From Sphingomicrobium sediminis (GTDB lineage Bacteria; Pseudomonadota; Alphaproteobacteria; Sphingomonadales; Sphingomonadaceae): DNA of 64,000 nt. The stretch covers positions 124,001 through 188,000 of the forward strand of contig NZ_JAMSHT010000001.1 of the NCBI RefSeq assembly GCF_023805295.1, in the 5' to 3' direction. Within the stretch, counting starts at the first letter, position 1, and every line of letters starts with the position of its first letter. The notes beneath the pieces are model-generated. The model was not told the DNA's origin and did not search any database. It saw nothing but the letters and a program-made list of their open reading frames with translations. The position numbers and the translations under genes were made by a program. Positions 36,491 to 45,332 of this stretch are shown here, piece after piece.

Positions 36491-37774
36491 TTAATCCGAC
36501 ACTTTTGCGGGCTCGCGCAATTCGGCGAGATCCATGACATCGAGCATCGCATCACGTGCATCGGCGACCACCTTGAGCAAGGTGGCGCTGGTCAGCTCGC
36601 GCGCATCGATGGTCTCGGGCCAGGTGCGTTCGACGCAGGCGGCCATGGCGTCGAGCTTGTCCTCGTTGGCGAGGAAGCGCGGATCGACGTCGGCGGGATC
36701 GCAGGCGACACGCAGACGCAGGCAGGCCGGGCCGCCGCCATTGGCCATGGACTGGCGCACATCGACCACTTCGACGCGCTGGATCGGGCCGTTGCCGGCA
36801 AGGTGACGTTCGAGCCAGGCCCAGACGGTCGGCGTCTCGCGGCACTCGCCGGGAACGATGAGGGTCTGTTTGCCGTCGGGGAGCGTGACTAGCTGCGCGT
36901 TGAAGAGATAGCTGGAGATGGCATCGGCCAGCGGGACTTCGTCGGCGCCGACTTCGACATATTGGAGATCGTCGAACTTCTCGCCGATCCGTTCGACCGT
37001 CGCAGCTTGGTCAGCAAAAGCGAGTTCGTGGGCGAAGAGGACGCGCTCGTTGGCGACGGCGACGACGTCATTGTGGAAGGCGCCGGCAGCGATCGCTTCT
37101 TCGGACTGCTGGATGAAAAGGGTGCGGTCGGCATCGAGCCGGTGGAGGCGGGCGATGGCCTGGCTGGCCTCGATATGCTGGCGGGCCGGGAAGGGGCCGC
37201 CCGAGATGCCGTAGACGAAGAGCTCGAGGCCGGGGTCGCCATGACCGGTCGAGAGGCGCATGAAGTTGGCGGCGCCTTCGTCGCCGAAGGCGGGCGGGAC
37301 GGGATCGTGGACGGCAAAGGCGGCCTCGTTGCCGAAAGCGACGCGCAATTGCTTGAGCGTGTCGGGCCATTCATGGCTGCGATGCGGCATGGTCTTGAGA
37401 TTGGCGACGGTGAGGTGGCAGCGCCCGTCCGCCGTGTCGGGCGCAGGGCTGACCGTCGCTGCATTGGCGGCCCACATCGCGCTGGCGCTCATCGCATTGG
37501 CGGCGAGCGCATGGCTGGTCTCGCTAATGTCGGCACCGAGGCGTGCAAGCCATCCATGATTGGGGCGGGGGAGCGGCATGAAGACGCCTTGCACCAGTCC
37601 CAGCCGCAGGTTGGCGCGCATCTTCTCGATGCCCTGCAACGCTGCGGCGCGCGGCTGCGAGACGTCGCCGGCATTGCGGGTCGAGGCCAGGTTGCCGAGA
37701 CTGAGGCCCGCATAATTGTGGCTCGGCCCGATCAGGCCGTCGAAATTGATCTCGCGGATCGCGCCCCCGCTCAC
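36491..37774 (-). CDS. astB: N-succinylarginine dihydrolase
   Basis: A 427-residue guanidino-modifying enzyme; it converts succinylarginine to succinylornithine, CO2 and two ammonia in the AST pathway. The family start INFDGLIGPSHNYAGLS is near residue 8, with further signatures TVANLKTMPHRSHEWPD near 121 and FNAQLVTLPDGKQTLI near 291. GTG at 37774 forms a GTGA overlap with the astA stop and gives the correct N-terminus. It is the last gene of the rppH-M20-astA-astB set. Confidence 0.95.
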   Translation of the reverse strand: MSGGAIREINFDGLIGPSHNYAGLSLGNLASTRNAGDVSQPRAAALQGIEKMRANLRLGLVQGVFMPLPRPNHGWLARLGADISETSHALAANAMSASAMWAANAATVSPAPDTADGRCHLTVANLKTMPHRSHEWPDTLKQLRVAFGNEAAFAVHDPVPPAFGDEGAANFMRLSTGHGDPGLELFVYGISGGPFPARQHIEASQAIARLHRLDADRTLFIQQSEEAIAAGAFHNDVVAVANERVLFAHELAFADQAATVERIGEKFDDLQYVEVGADEVPLADAISSYLFNAQLVTLPDGKQTLIVPGECRETPTVWAWLERHLAGNGPIQRVEVVDVRQSMANGGGPACLRLRVACDPADVDPRFLANEDKLDAMAACVERTWPETIDARELTSATLLKVVADARDAMLDVMDLAELREPAKVSD

Positions 37775-38793
37775 AGGCGGCGTCCGATGGCGAGTACGCG
37801 GTCGCCATTTTCGACATCGAGCGCGGCGATGCTGGCCTCGTCCATGTAGATTTGGTCGCCGTCGATCTCGGCCATGGCGTGGCAGGCGCGGAAATCCTTG
37901 AGACGACCGGTGGCGACAATCATTTTTTCGCCTTTGGCATCGCCGAGAGTGCCGTCAAGCTGGTACCAGTCGCTTTCCTTGACCGTACGCACATCGTCCG
38001 TGTCGCCGACGACTGTGGGCCCGCCATCGAAAATGTCGAGATAATGGTCGTATTTGAGCCCCTCATTTTCGAGCATGCGCATGGCGGCGCGGCCCGAAGG
38101 GTGAGGCTGGCCGATGACGGCGCGCGCGGCCTCGGGGAGCAGGCTGACGTAGATCGGCGTCTTGGGCATCAGGTCGGCGATGAACTGCGTGCCGTGGACG
38201 GCGTTGAAGGCGTCGGCTTCGGGGAAGGTCATGCCGAAGAAACGGCCGGCAATGGCGTCCCAGAAATGCGAATGACCGCCCTCGTCGATCACGCCGCGCA
38301 GCTCGGCGAGCAGCTTGTCCCCGAAGCGGGGGCGATGCTGCTTGATGAAGAGATAGCGAGCGCGGGCCAAGAGGAGGCCAAGGCCGCCGGCGCGGGCCGC
38401 GGGATGGAGGAACAGACCGCCCACCTCGCTCGAGCCTTCGAGGTCGTTGCAGAGCGACAGCAGCTGGTTGCGGAAGGTCTGGTCGAGCTCGGCGCTATGC
38501 TGCGTCGTCGTGGACAGGCGGTAGCTGTAGAAGGGCTGGGTCGAACCGACGCGGCCGAAAATCTGGCAGGTGCCGCGAATGGCGCCGGTCTCGGTATCTT
38601 CGAGCATGAAGATGTAGAGATCATCGTCGGGCACTTCGCCTTCGCGGGCGAAGCTGGCATCGGATCGTTCGAGCCGTTCGCCGAGCACCTTGCGGTCGGC
38701 GGGCAGGTTGGTGAAGCCGCCGCCGGTCAGTTTCGACAGGTCGTAAAGGGCATCGAGATCGTCGATGCTGGCGGCACGCAATACATAGGTCAT
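37771..38793 (-). CDS. astA: Arginine N-succinyltransferase
   Basis: A 340-residue acyltransferase that transfers succinyl from CoA to arginine, the first AST step. Motifs: LRAASIDDLDALYDLSK near residue 5, FYSYRLSTTTQHS near 87, LSLCNDLEGSSEVGGLFL near 112, and GHSHFWDAIAGRFFGM near 176. A single chain matches the homomeric AstA type rather than the AruF/AruG pair. Start ATG 38793 forms an ATGA overlap with the upstream M20 gene. Translation is coupled through to astB. Confidence 0.95.
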   Translation of the reverse strand: MTYVLRAASIDDLDALYDLSKLTGGGFTNLPADRKVLGERLERSDASFAREGEVPDDDLYIFMLEDTETGAIRGTCQIFGRVGSTQPFYSYRLSTTTQHSAELDQTFRNQLLSLCNDLEGSSEVGGLFLHPAARAGGLGLLLARARYLFIKQHRPRFGDKLLAELRGVIDEGGHSHFWDAIAGRFFGMTFPEADAFNAVHGTQFIADLMPKTPIYVSLLPEAARAVIGQPHPSGRAAMRMLENEGLKYDHYLDIFDGGPTVVGDTDDVRTVKESDWYQLDGTLGDAKGEKMIVATGRLKDFRACHAMAEIDGDQIYMDEASIAALDVENGDRVLAIGRRL

Positions 38794-40001
38794 TGGTCGA
38801 TCAGTCTCTTGATGGTGAGCGCCGACAGTGCGGCGCGTTCGCCGATCGAGTCGACGATCAGAAATTCGTCGGAGGAATGGATGGCACCGCCGCGTACGCC
38901 CATCGTGTCGACGACGGGCACGCCGGTGGCAGCGATATTGTTGCCGTCGCACACGCCGCCTGTGGCCTTCCAACCGATTTCCTGCCCGAGGTCGCGGCCG
39001 GCGGCCTGCACCAGCTCGAACAGGGTCTGCATCTTCGGCGTCATCGGCTTGGGCGGGCGGGCGAAGCCGCCATGGACGTGGGCGTGGACGTCATGCTTGG
39101 CGCAGACCGATGCGACAGTGTCGGCGACGAGCCGTTCGGCGCGGGACTGGTCCTCGGTCGTGACGACGCGGAAGTTGATGCGCAAGATCGCAAGGTCGGG
39201 GACGACATTGTTGGGGCCGCCGCCGTCAATCTTGGCGGGATTGACGCTCATCGTGTCGTCCATCTCGGCCTTGAGACGGAGCGCCAGGTCGGCGGCCGCA
39301 ACGAGGGCGTTGCGCCCGTCGCGCGGATTGCGGCCGGCATGGGCCGACTTTCCGTGGAGCGTGATCGAATAATTGCCGCTGCCCGAACGTGCGCCGGCGA
39401 GCGTCCCGTCGGGAAGGGCCGAGGGCTCGTAGGTGAAGGCGGCCCGCTTGCCTGCGGCCGATTTTACTAGAAGCGGCTGGGATGAAGGCGAGCCGATCTC
39501 CTCGTCCGAATTGATCACGACTTCATAGCCGAGCTTGTCGCGCAGCGGGCTGGCCTCGATGGCTTCCAATGCGGCGAGCATGACGGCGATGCCGCCTTTC
39601 ATGTCGGTAATGCCGGGGCCATTCAGGACCTTGCCATCATCGAGCCATTTCAGATCTTGGAACGGGTGGTCGATGCCGAAGACCGTATCCATGTGGCCGG
39701 TGAAGAGCAGCTGCAGCGGTGCATCGGGACGGACGGTGAGATGGAGATGCTCGCCATGCGGCACTTCCACTTCCTTGCCGCCATCGTCGATCGCGGTGAC
39801 CGGCGCGGGTTCGGCAAGCGCCAGCTCGCCGGGGAGCGCGGAAAAGGCGTCGGCCAGCTTGCCAGCGACCGACGCCAGCCCGTCGAGATTGCGACTGCCA
39901 GAATTGATCGCGGCCCAATCTTGGGTGCGCGCGAATGCCTGGTCGTGGCCCGCTTTGGCGGCCTCGACGAGTGCGGATTCTTCTGTGGTCAGCTCCCCCA
40001 T
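38790..40001 (-). CDS. M20 family zinc hydrolase in the ast operon
   Basis: A 403-residue M20/M28-type aminoacylase-like enzyme. Zinc-ligand motifs are visible: TGHMDTVFG near residue 90, the DMKGG aspartate near 123, NSDEEIGS near 156-163, and the C-terminal HSSDEF near 375; the dimerisation segment GKSAHAGRNPRDG is near 224. It is encoded between rppH and astA with coupled translation, in the place where the AST pathway needs AstE (succinylglutamate desuccinylase). Desuccinylation of N-succinylglutamate is therefore a reasonable guess, not proven. AGGAGG supports the ATG at 40001. Confidence 0.82.
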   Translation of the reverse strand: MGELTTEESALVEAAKAGHDQAFARTQDWAAINSGSRNLDGLASVAGKLADAFSALPGELALAEPAPVTAIDDGGKEVEVPHGEHLHLTVRPDAPLQLLFTGHMDTVFGIDHPFQDLKWLDDGKVLNGPGITDMKGGIAVMLAALEAIEASPLRDKLGYEVVINSDEEIGSPSSQPLLVKSAAGKRAAFTYEPSALPDGTLAGARSGSGNYSITLHGKSAHAGRNPRDGRNALVAAADLALRLKAEMDDTMSVNPAKIDGGGPNNVVPDLAILRINFRVVTTEDQSRAERLVADTVASVCAKHDVHAHVHGGFARPPKPMTPKMQTLFELVQAAGRDLGQEIGWKATGGVCDGNNIAATGVPVVDTMGVRGGAIHSSDEFLIVDSIGERAALSALTIKRLIDQ

Positions 40002-40012
40002 GGGATGGCCTC

Positions 40013-40492
40013 CTAGCGTGGTCCGAGCCAGTCGGCAAACCCGTCGAGGATCGATCGGTACATGTCGCGCTTGAACGGGACGATGAGCTCGGGAAGGCGC
40101 AAGGGATCGGTCCATTGCCAGTGCGAGAATTCGGGATGCTCGGTCTCGATGTTCACGTCGCTGTCCGAGCCGTGGAAGCGTAGCAGATACCAATGCTGGC
40201 GCTGGCCGATCCAGCGGCCGCCCCAGAGCTTGCCGCGCAGATCGTCCGGTAGCTCGTAGCGCAGATCTAGACGCGGGCTGCCGCCGACGCGTTCGACGAG
40301 GTCGGGGACGATGCCGGTTTCCTCCTCCAGCTCGCGCAGCGCGCCCTGCCAGCTATCCTCGCCCGGATCGACGCCGCCCTGCGGCATCTGCCAGGCCTCG
40401 GCGCGATTATCGAGGCGGCGTCCCGCCCAGGCATGGCCCGCCTGATTGAGGAGCATGATGCCTGCGCCAAAGCGATATTTGTCGTCGTTCAT
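40013..40492 (-). CDS. rppH: RNA pyrophosphohydrolase (Nudix)
   Basis: A 159-residue Nudix hydrolase. The box GGVDPGEDSWQGALRELEEETGI (about residue 39-60, key residues G39, E46, R53, E54, E57, E58) matches the GX5EX7REUXEEXGU motif. The start YRFGAGIMLLN and the WQMPQGGVD entry are typical of RppH, which removes 5' pyrophosphate from mRNA. It lies 11 bp upstream of the M20 hydrolase in the same operon, an unusual partner for amino-acid catabolism. CTATCA 13 nt before the ATG may be part of a leaderless promoter. Confidence 0.9.
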   Translation of the reverse strand: MNDDKYRFGAGIMLLNQAGHAWAGRRLDNRAEAWQMPQGGVDPGEDSWQGALRELEEETGIVPDLVERVGGSPRLDLRYELPDDLRGKLWGGRWIGQRQHWYLLRFHGSDSDVNIETEHPEFSHWQWTDPLRLPELIVPFKRDMYRSILDGFADWLGPR

Positions 40493-40531
40493 GAACTCTT
40501 GATAGGGCGCTGCCCGAAAGGACGAAACCGA

Positions 40532-41296
40532 TTATTCGAGTTCCGTTTTCAACAGATCTACCACGCGGCGAGCGTTACGTTGATAAAGGACCAGATCCGA
40601 TTGATAGGCAGCAATGGCGGCGAAGTGCCAACGCATTTCGTCTGCCAGAACCGGATTTTCCTTTAGTCTCCGGGCGGCCCGCCTCGTTTTGTCATCGGGA
40701 AGGTCTAGTGTGCATTCTTCGCTTATCGTGACCCAGCCTTGCGCACTATCCATCCGCCGGTCGCCGCATTCTTGGGTAATCATGTCTTGCAAGTCTTCGG
40801 GAATGATCCGCCGAACATTCTGTCGGTAGTCGGTGAAAAGCTCCTGCTCCGACACATTCTTGGTGGACATGATAACGATCAGGTATGCGCGCAGCTCCGG
40901 ATTTTCGACGCGGCGAAGCTGCTCGTTGCCGAAAATCGTCGACCACGCGTTCGCGTCATAGCCTACATAGGTGTGCTGGCTGGCCATGAAGGCCGCGATG
41001 ACAAATTCGGTATCGTTATAGTCGCCTTCGCCACGCCAAGCGGCGAATGCAGTATCGCCATAGGCACGTGTGATGGCGTAATAGTCGATGATCGACTGGT
41101 AGCCGACCAGGAGGTCTTCGAGTTCGGGGCGAAGCTGCTGCAAGAGCCGCGCGGTCTCCCTCTTCTTTCCCTGTTCCTCGTTCCAGTTCGCGACCATCGT
41201 GCCGAGGAAAACACCTACGACAACGATCACCAGTTCGACCGAAATCGCGAACCAGTTCTGCGCCCTCAGATTGGCGACAAATCGCTTGTAGATCAT
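40532..41296 (-). CDS. Hypothetical single-span membrane protein (DUF6090-like)
   Basis: A 254-residue protein with one N-terminal transmembrane segment (SVELVIVVVGVFLGTMVANW about 18-37) followed by EEQGKKRE and a long helical domain. The ELVIVxxGVxLxxxxxNWNEE pattern resembles the DUF6090-type family (recalled, not searched). No catalytic motif is visible. GGGGG upstream of the ATG supports the start. Base composition is somewhat lower in GC than the neighbours, which could hint at later acquisition. Confidence 0.72.
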   Translation of the reverse strand: MIYKRFVANLRAQNWFAISVELVIVVVGVFLGTMVANWNEEQGKKRETARLLQQLRPELEDLLVGYQSIIDYYAITRAYGDTAFAAWRGEGDYNDTEFVIAAFMASQHTYVGYDANAWSTIFGNEQLRRVENPELRAYLIVIMSTKNVSEQELFTDYRQNVRRIIPEDLQDMITQECGDRRMDSAQGWVTISEECTLDLPDDKTRRAARRLKENPVLADEMRWHFAAIAAYQSDLVLYQRNARRVVDLLKTELE

Positions 41297-41410
41297 GGTG
41301 CCCCCGTTCGAGGGTTTTGTGCAGGCATAGTCGGCGCGCGTAAAGGGGCTGGATAAGCGCCCTTTCGCGAATTAAGGCGACGCCCTACAGTCAATGACGT
41401 CGCAAAGACA

Positions 41411-43279
41411 ATGAAGGTAAGGACCAGGAAGTTGGCCGAAGACGATCCCAAATTGAACGCCGGTGCCGATGCCATCGTGGTGCGGTTTGCCGGGGATTCC
41501 GGTGACGGGATGCAGCTGACCGGGGGTCAGTTCACGCTGGCCACGGCCTTGGCCGGCAACGACCTTGCCACCTTCCCGGATTTCCCGGCCGAGATTCGTG
41601 CGCCGCAAGGCACGACGTTCGGCGTGAGCGCCTTCCAGATCAATTTCGGTTCGGCCGCGATCGAGACGGCGGGCGATGCGCCCGATGTCCTCGTCGCGAT
41701 GAACCCGGCGGCGCTGATGACCAATGTCGGCGATCTGCAGGAAGGCGGGCTGGTGATCGCCGACACCGGGGCCTTTAGCAAGCGTAACCTCGACAAGGCC
41801 GGGTATGAGGAAAACCCGCTGGAGAATGACAGTCTCGCCAAATATCGCGTGATGGCGTTCGATATCAGCGCGCTGACGCTGGAAGCCGTCAAGGAATTCG
41901 GCCTGTCGAACAAGGAAGCGCTGCGCTCCAAGAATATGTGGACGCTCGGCCTTGCGCTGTGGATGTTCGATCGTCCCCGCAAGCCGGTGGTCGACTGGCT
42001 CAACACCAAGTTCGCCAAGAAGCCCGAAATTGCCGAGGCCAATATCGCGGCGCTGAATGCCGGCCATGCCTATGGCGAGACGGCGGAGATTGGCGGGCAG
42101 GTGCGTCAGCGCCATGTCGACAAGGCTGTTGCTGAACCGGGCCTCTATCGCACCGTGACTGGTGCCGAGAGCCTGTCGACCGGGCTGGTCGCAGGCGCGC
42201 AGCTGGCCGGTCTGCCGATGTTCTTCGGTGGCTATCCGATTACGCCGGCGAGCGCGATCCTCCACCATTTGTCGCGTCTCAAGCATTACGGCATTACGAC
42301 CTTCCAGGCGGAAGACGAGATTGCTGCCATCTGCGCCGCGATCGGGGCGAGCTATGCCGGCAGCCTCGGGGTTACCTCTTCCTCGGGTCCGGGCATCGCC
42401 CTCAAGACCGAGGCGATCGGCCTTGCGGTGATGACCGAGCTGCCGCTGGTTATCGTCAATTCGCAGCGTGGCGGCCCCTCGACGGGCCTGCCGACCAAGA
42501 CCGAGCAGTCGGATCTCTACCAGGCTGTCTATGGTCGCAATGGCGACACGCCGCTGCCCGTCATCGCCGCGCGCTCGCCTGCCGACGCGTTCGAATGCGC
42601 GATCGAGGCGGTGCGGATCGCGGTCGAATATATGACCCCGGTCATGCTGCTGACCGACGGCTATATCGCCAATGCGGCTGAGCCTTGGAAGGTGCCGGAT
42701 ATGGGCAGCTTCGATCCGTTCCCGGTCAAGTTTGCCGAAGCCGGGTCGGACGTGAAGCCTTATGAACGCAACGACAAGGGCGGCCGCCCCTGGATCAAGC
42801 CGGGCACGCCGGGCCTCGAACATCGCATCGGCGGGATCGAGAAGGCGCCGGAAACGGGTGACATCAGCTATACGCCGCAGGCCCATGCGCAGATGACCGA
42901 AGAGCGTTTCGCCAAGGTGCGCAATGTCGCCGACACCATTCCCGACCAGGACGTCTGCCTCGGCGAGACGTCGGGCAGGCTGGCAATGGTCGGCTGGGGC
43001 TCGACCTTCGGGCCGATCCACCAGGCGGTACGTCGTTCGCGGGCCAAGGGCATGGATGTTGCCCATATCCACCTGCGCCACATCGCGCCTTTCCCGAGAA
43101 ATCTCGGCGAGCTGCTCAAGGGCTATGAAAAGATCATCGTGCCGGAGATGAATGCAGGCCAGTTGAAGACGATGCTGCGCGACCAGTTCCTTGTCGATGC
43201 GAAGCCGCTCAACAAGATTGCCGGCCAGCCCTTCAAGATTGCGGAGATCGAAGCGGCGATCGCGGAGGCGCTGGCATGA
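41411..43279 (+). CDS. korA: 2-oxoglutarate:ferredoxin oxidoreductase alpha subunit (gamma-alpha fusion)
   Basis: A 622-residue subunit of the CoA-dependent enzyme that oxidises 2-oxoglutarate to succinyl-CoA with ferredoxin. The N-terminal gamma domain holds RFAGDSGDGMQLTG near 24; the alpha (pyrimidine-binding) domain begins near 230 with GGYPITPASAIL near 270 and GPGIALKTEAIGLA near 318; a transketolase-type C-domain follows. This gamma-alpha fusion is the usual arrangement in aerobic Proteobacteria with korAB. The substrate (2-oxoglutarate versus pyruvate) is inferred. ATGA overlap couples it to a 33-residue ORF. Confidence 0.9.
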   Translation: MKVRTRKLAEDDPKLNAGADAIVVRFAGDSGDGMQLTGGQFTLATALAGNDLATFPDFPAEIRAPQGTTFGVSAFQINFGSAAIETAGDAPDVLVAMNPAALMTNVGDLQEGGLVIADTGAFSKRNLDKAGYEENPLENDSLAKYRVMAFDISALTLEAVKEFGLSNKEALRSKNMWTLGLALWMFDRPRKPVVDWLNTKFAKKPEIAEANIAALNAGHAYGETAEIGGQVRQRHVDKAVAEPGLYRTVTGAESLSTGLVAGAQLAGLPMFFGGYPITPASAILHHLSRLKHYGITTFQAEDEIAAICAAIGASYAGSLGVTSSSGPGIALKTEAIGLAVMTELPLVIVNSQRGGPSTGLPTKTEQSDLYQAVYGRNGDTPLPVIAARSPADAFECAIEAVRIAVEYMTPVMLLTDGYIANAAEPWKVPDMGSFDPFPVKFAEAGSDVKPYERNDKGGRPWIKPGTPGLEHRIGGIEKAPETGDISYTPQAHAQMTEERFAKVRNVADTIPDQDVCLGETSGRLAMVGWGSTFGPIHQAVRRSRAKGMDVAHIHLRHIAPFPRNLGELLKGYEKIIVPEMNAGQLKTMLRDQFLVDAKPLNKIAGQPFKIAEIEAAIAEALA

Positions 43280-43377
43280 GCGACGATCAACAACCCAAGC
43301 CGATGAACCCTTGGCCGCTGCTGCTCATTTCGGCGGTGGTCATTTATCTCGTCGGCAAATTGAATGGCTGGTTTTAG
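43276..43377 (+). CDS. Small membrane protein between korA and korB (33 aa)
   Basis: An ORF of 33 residues whose ATG overlaps the korA stop as ATGA and whose TAG lies 9 nt before korB. The chain is polar at the start (MSDDQQPKPM) then a hydrophobic span of about 16 residues (WPLLLISAVVIYLVGKL) ending in NGWF, so a single-span inner-membrane peptide is expected. A role in anchoring or assembling KorAB, or coupling it to a membrane acceptor, is speculative. The tight tiling and codon use support translation. Confidence 0.7.
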   Translation: MSDDQQPKPMNPWPLLLISAVVIYLVGKLNGWF

Positions 43378-43386
43378 GACAGGCAC

Positions 43387-44397
43387 ATGAACGAACAAGT
43401 CAAACTCACCGCCAAGGATTGGGCCAGCGACCAGGAAGTGCGCTGGTGCCCGGGTTGTGGCGATTATGCCGTCCTCAAGGCCGTGCAGCGGACCATGCCG
43501 GACCTCGCCGACCGGCTCGAGAATACGGTGTTCATTTCGGGCATCGGCTGCTCGAGCCGCTTTCCCTATTATATGGCGAGCTACGGCTTCCACACGATCC
43601 ATGGCCGCGCCTGCGCGGTGGCGACGGGCGTGAAGCTGGCCAATCCCGAACTCGACGTCTGGATCATCACAGGCGATGGCGATGCGCTCTCCATCGGCGG
43701 CAATCACACGATGCACCTGCTGCGCCGCAACCTCGATTGCCAGATCATGCTGTTCAACAACGAGATCTATGGCCTCACCAAAGGCCAATATTCGCCGACC
43801 AGCCGCGTCGGCACGCGCAGCCCATCGACGCCCTTCGGGTCGGTCGACCGGCCCGCCTTGCCAGCCAGCTTTGCGCTGGGCGCCGGTGCGCGCTTCGTGG
43901 CGCGCGGCATCGATGTGAACAAAAAGCTGCCCGAAGTCCTCAAGGCCGCCCACGGCCACAAGGGCGCGGCGTTCGTCGAGATCTACCAGAATTGCATCGT
44001 TTATAACGATGACGTCTTTGCCCCGTTCACCGACCGCACGGTTGCCGACGAGAAGCAGCTTTGGCTCGAAGCCGGCGAGAAAATGCTCTTCGCCAAGGGC
44101 GAGAAGGGCGTCGCGTTCGATACCGACAGCAAGACGCTGAAGGTCGTCGCGGGGGATAGCGACGAGGTGCTGGTGCACGATCCGAAGAATCGTGCGATCG
44201 CCCTGCTGCTCGCCGAAATGCCTGCCGACATCATGCCGGTGGCGCTTGGCGTGCTCTACGAAGACCCGGCCCCGACCTTCGAGACGGCGGTGATCGAACA
44301 GAACCGTATTGTGTCTGAAGGCAAGACCCCGGACCTGCAGGCGCTGCTCGAACAGGGGCAGACCTGGCAGGTCACCAAGGAACCGCGGGTCGAATAG
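43387..44397 (+). CDS. korB: 2-oxoglutarate:ferredoxin oxidoreductase beta subunit
   Basis: A 336-residue thiamine-diphosphate subunit. The iron-sulfur/TPP-linked motif WCPGCGDYAVLKA is near residue 19-31, GIGCSSRFPYY near 51, and the TPP-magnesium motif GDGDALSIGGNHTMHLLRRN near 97-116, with NNEIYGLTKGQYSP near 125. No dicluster ferredoxin domain is fused, so electrons go to a separate ferredoxin. It follows the 33-residue ORF by 9 nt. Confidence 0.93.
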   Translation: MNEQVKLTAKDWASDQEVRWCPGCGDYAVLKAVQRTMPDLADRLENTVFISGIGCSSRFPYYMASYGFHTIHGRACAVATGVKLANPELDVWIITGDGDALSIGGNHTMHLLRRNLDCQIMLFNNEIYGLTKGQYSPTSRVGTRSPSTPFGSVDRPALPASFALGAGARFVARGIDVNKKLPEVLKAAHGHKGAAFVEIYQNCIVYNDDVFAPFTDRTVADEKQLWLEAGEKMLFAKGEKGVAFDTDSKTLKVVAGDSDEVLVHDPKNRAIALLLAEMPADIMPVALGVLYEDPAPTFETAVIEQNRIVSEGKTPDLQALLEQGQTWQVTKEPRVE

Positions 44398-44414
44398 GAT
44401 GGTTCGTCCCCGCA

Positions 44415-45332
44415 ATGGATAATATCACGCACAGCCTTGCGGGGGCACTTCTCGGACAGATGGGATTGAAGCGGCTGACGGCGCGCGCGATGCCGACGCT
44501 GATCATCGCCGCCAACCTGCCCGATATCGATGCGCTGACTCTGATCCTCGGGGGGAACGAGCATCTCGCCCATCGCCGCGGGATCACCCATGGCCCGATC
44601 GCAATGGTCGTATTGCCGATCATCCTGACCGGGCTGGTGCTGCTCTACGACAAATGGCGACCTGCCAAGGAGACGGTGAAGCCAGGCTGGATTCTGGCCT
44701 GCGCCTTCATCGGCTGCCTGTCGCATCCCGCGCTAGACTGGCTCAATGTTTACGGCATCCGTTTCCTCGAGCCGTTCAGCGACGAATGGTATGCGGGCGA
44801 TACCCTGTTCATCATCGATATCTGGGTGTGGCTGGCTTTGCTCGGCGGGATCCATTTCTCGCGCGGGATCGAGAAAAGGGGCGGGCGGCGTTTCGGCTTT
44901 CCCGCGGCGCTCTCCTTCATCCTCATTTCCGCTTACATCGTCGGCAATGGCTGGCTGACCGGGCAGGCGGAAACGCAGAGCCGCGAGATTGTCGGCAAGC
45001 AGTATCGGATCATTCCCGAGCGCGTGGTGGCCGCGCCTGTGCCCTTCGAATTCTGGCGCCGCGAAATCTATTGGCGGGGCGGCTATCTCTACGGGTCGGG
45101 CGAATATGGCTTCCCCGACGGCGCACTGCTGACCGGGCGGCCGGAGCCGATCAGCTTCGACCATCCTGCGCTGGCGGCAGCGCGCGATCGCGATGATGTC
45201 GAGGCCTATCTCTTCTGGTCGCGCATGCCGGTGGTGGTCGAGAAAGACGGGCGCGTCTTGCTCAAGGACCAGCGCTTCATGGACGAGGGCGTTTCGAACG
45301 CCTTCACCGTCGATCTGGGGCCTGCCGAATGA
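44415..45332 (+). CDS. YdjM-like membrane-bound metal-dependent hydrolase family protein
   Basis: A 305-residue inner-membrane protein with about four hydrophobic segments. The conserved opening NITHSLAGALLGQ (residue 3-15) and the IAANLPDIDAL / HRRGITHG motifs (about 31 and 53-60, with H and D metal ligands) define the YdjM/DUF457-like group. A soluble C-terminal part includes RIIPERVVAAPVPFEFW. Enzyme activity has not been shown. It lies 17 bp after korB and overlaps the photolyase start by 4 nt. Confidence 0.82.
   Translation: MDNITHSLAGALLGQMGLKRLTARAMPTLIIAANLPDIDALTLILGGNEHLAHRRGITHGPIAMVVLPIILTGLVLLYDKWRPAKETVKPGWILACAFIGCLSHPALDWLNVYGIRFLEPFSDEWYAGDTLFIIDIWVWLALLGGIHFSRGIEKRGGRRFGFPAALSFILISAYIVGNGWLTGQAETQSREIVGKQYRIIPERVVAAPVPFEFWRREIYWRGGYLYGSGEYGFPDGALLTGRPEPISFDHPALAAARDRDDVEAYLFWSRMPVVVEKDGRVLLKDQRFMDEGVSNAFTVDLGPAE

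Noticed and set aside
44395..44420. Possible LexA box (GTTC-N7-GTTC) before the YdjM-like gene
   Set aside because: A single GTTC occurs at GGTTCGTCC with no second GTTC at the required spacing.
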